From Thermoflexus hugenholtzii JAD2 (GTDB taxonomy: Bacteria; Chloroflexota; Chloroflexia; Chloroflexales; Roseiflexaceae): a stretch of DNA of 53,554 nucleotides. The stretch's first letter is position 1. Each line of letters starts with the position of its first letter. Made by a program: the position numbers and the translations under genes. The stretch lies in contig CAMCVW010000021.1 in NCBI GenBank assembly GCA_945881915.1, positions 1-53,554 of the forward strand. Direction: 5' to 3'. The notes under the pieces are model-generated. The model had not been told where the DNA came from. It was given only the letters and a program-made list of their open reading frames with translations, and made no database searches. Of this stretch, positions 49,275 through 53,554 are shown piece by piece.

Positions 49275-51428
49275 ATGCCATCCACAACACCACTCACCCA
49301 ACCGCATCTGCGGGTCATCGCAGCATGTGCCAAAGCGCTGAACACCGACCAGGCCTTCCCTACCCGCGTCGAGCAGGTATTTGTGTTGTTGCGCACGGTC
49401 GTCTCGTTCGACGAGGTGCGTTTGACGTACTGGACGGACTTCCCCACGCACGAGGGGCTCGTCCACGTCGCCGGCGGGGGCACCTGGGGCATCCCATGGG
49501 ACGACGATATGGTGCAGACCTGCATCGCCACCCAGAGCCCGCAGACGCGCGACGGCACCTTCGAATTGCCCGCCCGCCCCGGCGAATTCATCAGCCGCCT
49601 GTATACCAGCCACTGCGTCCCCATCGTGGCCAACGGGGAGGTCTATGGCGTCTTTGCCTATCGTACCGATGCTAATCACCCCGCCAACAGCCGTGACCTG
49701 GCCACCATCGACGCCATCATCCCGCTCCTTGCCACCCAGCTCGTGCTCAGCGCCGCCACGACCCCACATTCGAATCACGACGAGCGCTTGCTGCAGGCTG
49801 CCCGCAAGCAACTGCGTATCGTCGATGTGATGGCGCAGCTGCGCACCGAATTCGATCCACCCATCCCGCTGCATGCACTCCTGCCGATGATTTTGGCCCG
49901 CACCGTGCAGTACACCGGCGCCGAATACGGCAGTGTCGTCTTGGTCGACGCCGAACGCCAAGAAATAGAGCTCATCGCCGTGCATGGCTACCACGTCAAC
50001 ACGCTCCACTCCGGGGCGGTCGAACACATCCGCCACCGTTGGAACTGGGACAGCGGCATTGCCGGCAAGGTCGCCCGTTCGGGTCGCCCACTCATGCTGA
50101 CCGAGGTCCACGACGACGTCGACTACTTCTATACCGACCGCCCCGTACTCCGCGCCAAGCTCGCCATTCCGCTGACCGTCGATAAACGCGTCGAAGCAAT
50201 CCTCAGCGTCGACAGCGTGCGCATTGACGCCTTTGGAGAACACGAATCGGCCCTGGCCCTGGGCATCGCCGAGGTGGCCGCGCAGCCGCTGCGCCGGGCC
50301 ATCCGCTATCAAGAGCTCCTCGAACGGAGCACGCAGCTCAATCAGGTCTTCCAGAGCATCCCATCTGGCCTGGTCCTCATCGATCGCTTCGGGCAAGTCT
50401 TGCGCACCAACCCGGCCTTCCTGCACATCTGGGGACTGACTGCCGAACAAGTCGGCCCTGGATTCCGCATCCCGTTCGACATGTTGGCGCTGCTGTTGCC
50501 GCGCTTCATCGACTCCAATGCGTTCTCGCAATTCAGTGATCAGGCCCACACCAAACCCGACCAGGAATTTTCGCTCAGCCTCAAGCTACGCAACCCGCAC
50601 CAAGAACTGCAAATTCTATCGGTGCCCACCCGCGACAACAGCGAACACATCACCGGCCGCATCTGGGTCATCAACGACACCACGCGTGAGACCGAGGCAG
50701 ACCGCCTCAAGAGCGAATTTGCCTCGCTCGTCTCGCACGAACTGAAAACGCCGTTGACCTCAATCATGGGCTACTCCGACATTCTGCTCAATCGCGATTT
50801 GCCCAGCGAAGCCCAGAAAAATCTGCTGCGCATCCTCCACAGCGAAGCCGAAAATCTGCAGAGCCTTGTGCACGAAATGCTGGACTATGCTCGCATCGAA
50901 GCCAACACCGTGCGCATCAATCGCTGGCCTATTGCAGTAGGCGAACTCGCCGTCGATCTGGCGAAAAAGCTCCAACACAGCGTCACCTTTGCCAACCACC
51001 AGATTACCTTCGACGTTATTCCACAGCTGCCGCCGGCCTACGCCGACAAAGACCGCGTGCGCCAGATTTTGACCAACCTGATATCGAACGCAGCCAAGTA
51101 CTCACCCGACGGCGGCACCATCACCGTCCGCGTGCGCGAGCTGCACAATGCGCCTGCAAAGCACCCCGACGGCCAATTCCTGCATATCAGCGTCAATGAC
51201 GAGGGCATCGGCATCACCGCCGAAAATCTGTCGCGCATCTGGGATCGCTTCGTGCGGGTCGACACCAGCAATACCAAGAGCATCGGCGGCACCGGCTTGG
51301 GACTGACCATTGTCAAAGGGCTGGTCGAACTGCATGGCGGCCGTGCCTGGGCACACAGCGAAATCAACAAAGGCAGTTCCTTCCACTTTTCGTTGCCCAT
51401 TGCCACGGATTTGGCGCACCAAGAGTAA
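49275..51428 (+). CDS. Soluble GAF-GAF-PAS sensor histidine kinase
   Basis: 717 aa, no membrane segments. Two GAF-type sensor domains (about residues 10-165 and 180-350, the second with YTGAEYGSVVLVD and a GIAGKVARSGRPLMLTEV pattern), a PAS domain (about 355-470: LNQVFQSIPSGLVLIDRFG), HisKA with H488 (VSHELKTPLTSIMGYSDIL) and HATPase (NLISNAAKYSPDGG, DEGIGI, GGTGLGLTIVKGL). No response regulator is adjacent, so it is an orphan kinase. A near-consensus promoter precedes it. The signal is unknown. Confidence 0.93.
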   Translation: MPSTTPLTQPHLRVIAACAKALNTDQAFPTRVEQVFVLLRTVVSFDEVRLTYWTDFPTHEGLVHVAGGGTWGIPWDDDMVQTCIATQSPQTRDGTFELPARPGEFISRLYTSHCVPIVANGEVYGVFAYRTDANHPANSRDLATIDAIIPLLATQLVLSAATTPHSNHDERLLQAARKQLRIVDVMAQLRTEFDPPIPLHALLPMILARTVQYTGAEYGSVVLVDAERQEIELIAVHGYHVNTLHSGAVEHIRHRWNWDSGIAGKVARSGRPLMLTEVHDDVDYFYTDRPVLRAKLAIPLTVDKRVEAILSVDSVRIDAFGEHESALALGIAEVAAQPLRRAIRYQELLERSTQLNQVFQSIPSGLVLIDRFGQVLRTNPAFLHIWGLTAEQVGPGFRIPFDMLALLLPRFIDSNAFSQFSDQAHTKPDQEFSLSLKLRNPHQELQILSVPTRDNSEHITGRIWVINDTTRETEADRLKSEFASLVSHELKTPLTSIMGYSDILLNRDLPSEAQKNLLRILHSEAENLQSLVHEMLDYARIEANTVRINRWPIAVGELAVDLAKKLQHSVTFANHQITFDVIPQLPPAYADKDRVRQILTNLISNAAKYSPDGGTITVRVRELHNAPAKHPDGQFLHISVNDEGIGITAENLSRIWDRFVRVDTSNTKSIGGTGLGLTIVKGLVELHGGRAWAHSEINKGSSFHFSLPIATDLAHQE

Positions 51429-51537
51429 CCAGAACTGTGCGCCTTTCGGGCGCATACACGCCGTCACCGCAACCGTCCCGCGGCCAATGCCACTCGTGGT
51501 CCGGCCGGACTTTTCAGCCATAAAAAAGAGCCCATAC

Positions 51538-52149
51538 ATGCCCAACGAAATCCCCGCGGCACCGGTCGACGTCGAATTGCGCGTCAGTAATTCGCGCTTT
51601 ATCACCCACCTGGCACCCGTCGCAGACGTCGTATCTGCGCGGGCGTTTATTGCATCTATACGCGCCAAAATGCCGGACGCTAATCATCACGTCTATGCCT
51701 ACGTCATCGGCCACGGCGGCACCACCACCCTCGGGATGAGCGACGACGGCGAGCCATCCGGTACCGCTGGCCGGCCGGTATTGGCGGTGCTCAAAGGGAG
51801 TGGCTTGGGCGACGTGGTGGTGGTGGTGACGCGCTACTTCGGCGGGACGCTGTTGGGCACCGGCGGGCTGGTGCATGCGTATGGCGATAGTGTCAAAGCG
51901 GTGCTGAGCGAGGTGGTCCGGATTGAGAAAATCGCCCGTACCAAGCTTTTGTTGAGTATGACATACCCGCTCTACGAAGGCATAAAGCGGGTCTTGGCGG
52001 GGTATGATAGTCAGATTATCGAAGAATTGTTTGGCACCGATGTGACCCTGACGGTCGTCGTGCGCGTCGACGATGCACCCAAAATAAGTGCCGTCCTCGT
52101 CGAACACAGCGCCGGCACCATCGAGATCCTGCACGACGACAACAATTAG
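51538..52149 (+). CDS. YigZ/IMPACT-family protein (UPF0029)
   Basis: 203 aa. N-terminal UPF0029 domain: SNSRFITHLAPVADVVSARA, HHVYAYVIGHGG, DDGEPSGTAGRPVLAVLKG and VVTRYFGGTLLGTGGLVHAYGD, followed by a DUF1949-like ferredoxin-fold C-terminus. The family is linked to translation control in eukaryotes (IMPACT); its bacterial role is unclear. I chose ATG 51538 with AAGAG upstream; an open frame extends far upstream inside the kinase 3' end and is not supported. Its stop overlaps the convergent cysteine desulfurase stop by 4 nt. Confidence 0.92.
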   Translation: MPNEIPAAPVDVELRVSNSRFITHLAPVADVVSARAFIASIRAKMPDANHHVYAYVIGHGGTTTLGMSDDGEPSGTAGRPVLAVLKGSGLGDVVVVVTRYFGGTLLGTGGLVHAYGDSVKAVLSEVVRIEKIARTKLLLSMTYPLYEGIKRVLAGYDSQIIEELFGTDVTLTVVVRVDDAPKISAVLVEHSAGTIEILHDDNN

Positions 52150-53303
52150 GCAGCCGCGCGGAGCAACTGCACCACCTGCACGACGCTGGCGATGGCATGT
52201 TCTACCGTGCGGGCATCACTTCCGCGCCCCAATGACAAACGCAGCGCGGCTTGCTCGTCATTGCCGATGGCACCGATGGCGTCGAGCACATGCGATGGCT
52301 CGAGCGACCCGCTGGTACAGGCCGACCCGCTCGATGCACAGATGCCGCGCTGATCGAGCAGAATCAACAGACTATCGCCGTCGATACCGTCGATGACGAA
52401 GCTTGCGTTGTTGGCCAAGCGCTCGCTCGGGTGCCCGGTCAGGCGGATGCCTGGGAGTTCACCCAATATTCCGGCAATCAAGGCATCCCGCAAGGGCGTC
52501 AGACGGGCGACCTCGGTCACGCGTTTGGCTTCGGCATGAGCCAGTGCCGCCGCAAAACCAACGATGCCGGCGATATTTTCGGTACCAGCGCGACGGCGAC
52601 GCTCTTGTGCGCCGCCATGAATCTGCGGTGTGCAGGCCACGCCACGGCGCACATAGTTGACGCCTGTGCCTTTGGGCCCATAGAACTTGTGCGCCGTCAT
52701 GGTCAGCAGATCGACGCCCAGTGCGGCCACCCCGATGGGCAACAAACCCGCCGCCTGTACTCCGTCGGTATGGAATGGCACTTTGCGCGCTTTGGCCACT
52801 GCAGCCAATGTGGGAATGGACTGGATGGTGCCGATCTCGTTATTTGCGTACATAATCGACACCAACGCCGTATCGGGTCGCATTGCCGACTCGAGATCCG
52901 CCGCCGAGACCAGACCATTGGCATCGACGGGCAGAATGGTCACCGTGATGCCGCTGCGTTCCAACGACTCAGCGGCATGTAAACCAGCGTGATGCTCGAT
53001 GGCGCTGATGATGACGTGGGCGCTGCCATGGTCTCGCAGATGCGTCTGCGCGACGCCTTTGATGGCTAGATTGTCGCCCTCGCTGCCGCTGCCGGTAAAC
53101 ACAATCTCGGCTGCAGTGCAGCCCAAAATCCCCGCCACTGTGTCGCGGGCCTGATCGAGTGCGTTCATGGCCTGTTGGCCCGCCTGGTGTTTGCTCGAAG
53201 GATTGCCGTAGACGGTGGTCAGATACGGCATCATCGCCTCGAGCACCTCGGGTGCGAGGGGCGTCGTGGCAGCGTGATCGAGGTAGTACAGGGGCTGGGT
53301 CAT
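52146..53303 (-). CDS. Cysteine desulfurase (NifS/IscS class V aminotransferase family)
   Basis: 385 aa. It begins YYLDHAATTPLAPEVLEAM. The PLP-binding Lys is in MTAHKFYGPKGTGVNYVR, with the PLP-ring His in SAIEHHAGLHAAESL and Asp/Gln in HTDGVQAAG. The catalytic persulfide Cys is in CASSGSACTSGSLEPSHVL. It removes sulfur from cysteine for Fe-S clusters or tRNA thiolation. ATG 53301-53303 has AAGGAA upstream. IscU or mnmA partners are not seen; the neighbouring gene on this strand is a transposase fragment. Confidence 0.95.
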   Translation of the reverse strand: MTQPLYYLDHAATTPLAPEVLEAMMPYLTTVYGNPSSKHQAGQQAMNALDQARDTVAGILGCTAAEIVFTGSGSEGDNLAIKGVAQTHLRDHGSAHVIISAIEHHAGLHAAESLERSGITVTILPVDANGLVSAADLESAMRPDTALVSIMYANNEIGTIQSIPTLAAVAKARKVPFHTDGVQAAGLLPIGVAALGVDLLTMTAHKFYGPKGTGVNYVRRGVACTPQIHGGAQERRRRAGTENIAGIVGFAAALAHAEAKRVTEVARLTPLRDALIAGILGELPGIRLTGHPSERLANNASFVIDGIDGDSLLILLDQRGICASSGSACTSGSLEPSHVLDAIGAIGNDEQAALRLSLGRGSDARTVEHAIASVVQVVQLLRAAA

Positions 53304-53348
53304 AGCGGGGTTCCTTCGGTTGATGTGTTGTGTGCAGTATACCTTGGG

Positions 53349-53369
53349 AGAATTATGAATTATGAATTG
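53349..53369 (+). repeat. AT-rich heptanucleotide repeat (copy 3)
   Basis: AGAATTA, TGAATTA, TGAATTG: three units of the heptamer seen at 22595 and 49164. It abuts the end of the transposase gene. Confidence 0.7.
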
Positions 53370-53377
53370 GCAGATTG

Positions 53378-53554
53378 TCACTTCAACTGCGACAACGCTG
53401 TAAGGAATAACTCACTCGTCGATCGCCACTGATGACATTTCCGAGGACGGTAATTAATCAGCGCAACAGCTGATGAAAGCTGCTGGTTTGAGACGGTGGT
53501 AAAATCCGTTTCCTTTGGGTAAAACTCGCGCAACAGCCCATTGTGATTCTCGAT
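53378..53554 (-). CDS. IS30-family transposase, C-terminal part (cut by window edge)
   Basis: 58 codons before TGA (53378-53380); the rest lies beyond the window. The translation contains ENHNGLLREFYPKETDF and INYRPRKCHQW, followed by a T/S-E-L-F stretch. These are the C-terminal hallmarks of IS30-type DDE transposases (NGLLR.FFPKGTDF, NNRPRK). The catalytic Glu lies in the ENxNG motif. The element end should be just past the stop, but its terminal inverted repeat cannot be confirmed without the other end. Confidence 0.85.
   Translation of the reverse strand: MENHNGLLREFYPKETDFTTVSNQQLSSAVALINYRPRKCHQWRSTSELFLTALSQLK

Noticed and set aside
49182-50549. 455-codon reverse-strand frame opposite the sensor kinase
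   Set aside because: Shadow produced by codon bias; the kinase on the plus strand has full GAF, PAS and HisKA motifs.

Overview
The window looks like a chromosomal segment of a Chloroflexota bacterium (class Chloroflexia or a close relative). This is an inference, not a marker-gene result. It rests on the mixture of genes: an alpha2-type glycyl-tRNA synthetase behind a classical T-box, a DUF3536-type GH57 protein beside glgB, a lamin-tail surface protein with Thr/Pro/Ser repeats, an NB-ARC/TPR ATPase, MenA-like prenyltransferase, malate synthase and several GAF/PAS or two-component sensors. No rRNA or ribosomal-protein genes are present to settle the taxonomy. Codon use and GC look even, except for an AT-rich stretch at 8456-8656 and some AT-rich heptamer repeats.

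Layout. 1-3.2 kb (minus strand): a truncated FAD/NAD(P)-binding protein, then a four-gene marR-rhodanese-hypothetical-rhodanese lipoprotein operon with a visible promoter and two 15-bp operators. 3.3-5.3 kb: a response regulator/histidine kinase pair. 5.6-9.6 kb: M20 peptidase, a cystathionine gamma-synthase-family enzyme and a TIM-barrel sugar isomerase. 9.6-9.9 kb: a decayed GH29 fucosidase fragment. 9.9-13.5 kb: a small membrane protein divergent from an NB-ARC/TPR STAND ATPase. 13.6-16.1 kb: a TetR regulator, a Gfo/Idh/MocA oxidoreductase and a second sugar isomerase. 16.2 kb: tRNA-Thr(CGT). 16.4-19.3 kb: trxB-moeA-AlkD-like operon. 19.4-22.6 kb: lamin-tail repeat protein, T-box leader and glyS. 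22.7-24 kb: Phd/PIN toxin-antitoxin pair and two small Cys-rich proteins, one with an in-frame TGA. 24-28 kb: pepF and a GT39 membrane glycosyltransferase. 28-30 kb: an orphan ABC ATPase and a nitrilase-family amidase. 30-34.3 kb (minus): tRNA nucleotidyltransferase, alpha/beta hydrolase, formyltransferase and quinone-oxidoreductase-like genes in one operon. 34.4-37 kb: glutaredoxin, purA, TerC. 37-43 kb (minus): glgB, GH57 and malate synthase, a carbon-storage block. 43-48.2 kb (minus): a lipoprotein, then an SsuABC-like transporter whose permease is fused in frame to a MenA/UbiA prenyltransferase. 48.3-49.1 kb: a tandem array of composite inverted repeats. 49.2-53.6 kb: GAF-GAF-PAS histidine kinase, YigZ, cysteine desulfurase and the tail of an IS30-family transposase.

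Most striking points: the 134-bp dyad-repeat array at 48.3-49.1 kb, which also holds one precise 44-bp hairpin deletion; the TGA exactly at a family cysteine in the Cys-rich protein at 23.5 kb; the permease-prenyltransferase fusion that keeps an internal Shine-Dalgarno and start; and a glycine T-box whose Stem I and apparent promoter lie inside the 3' end of the preceding gene. Where a start codon was in doubt, I chose it from ribosome binding sites and overlaps and give the reason in the entry.
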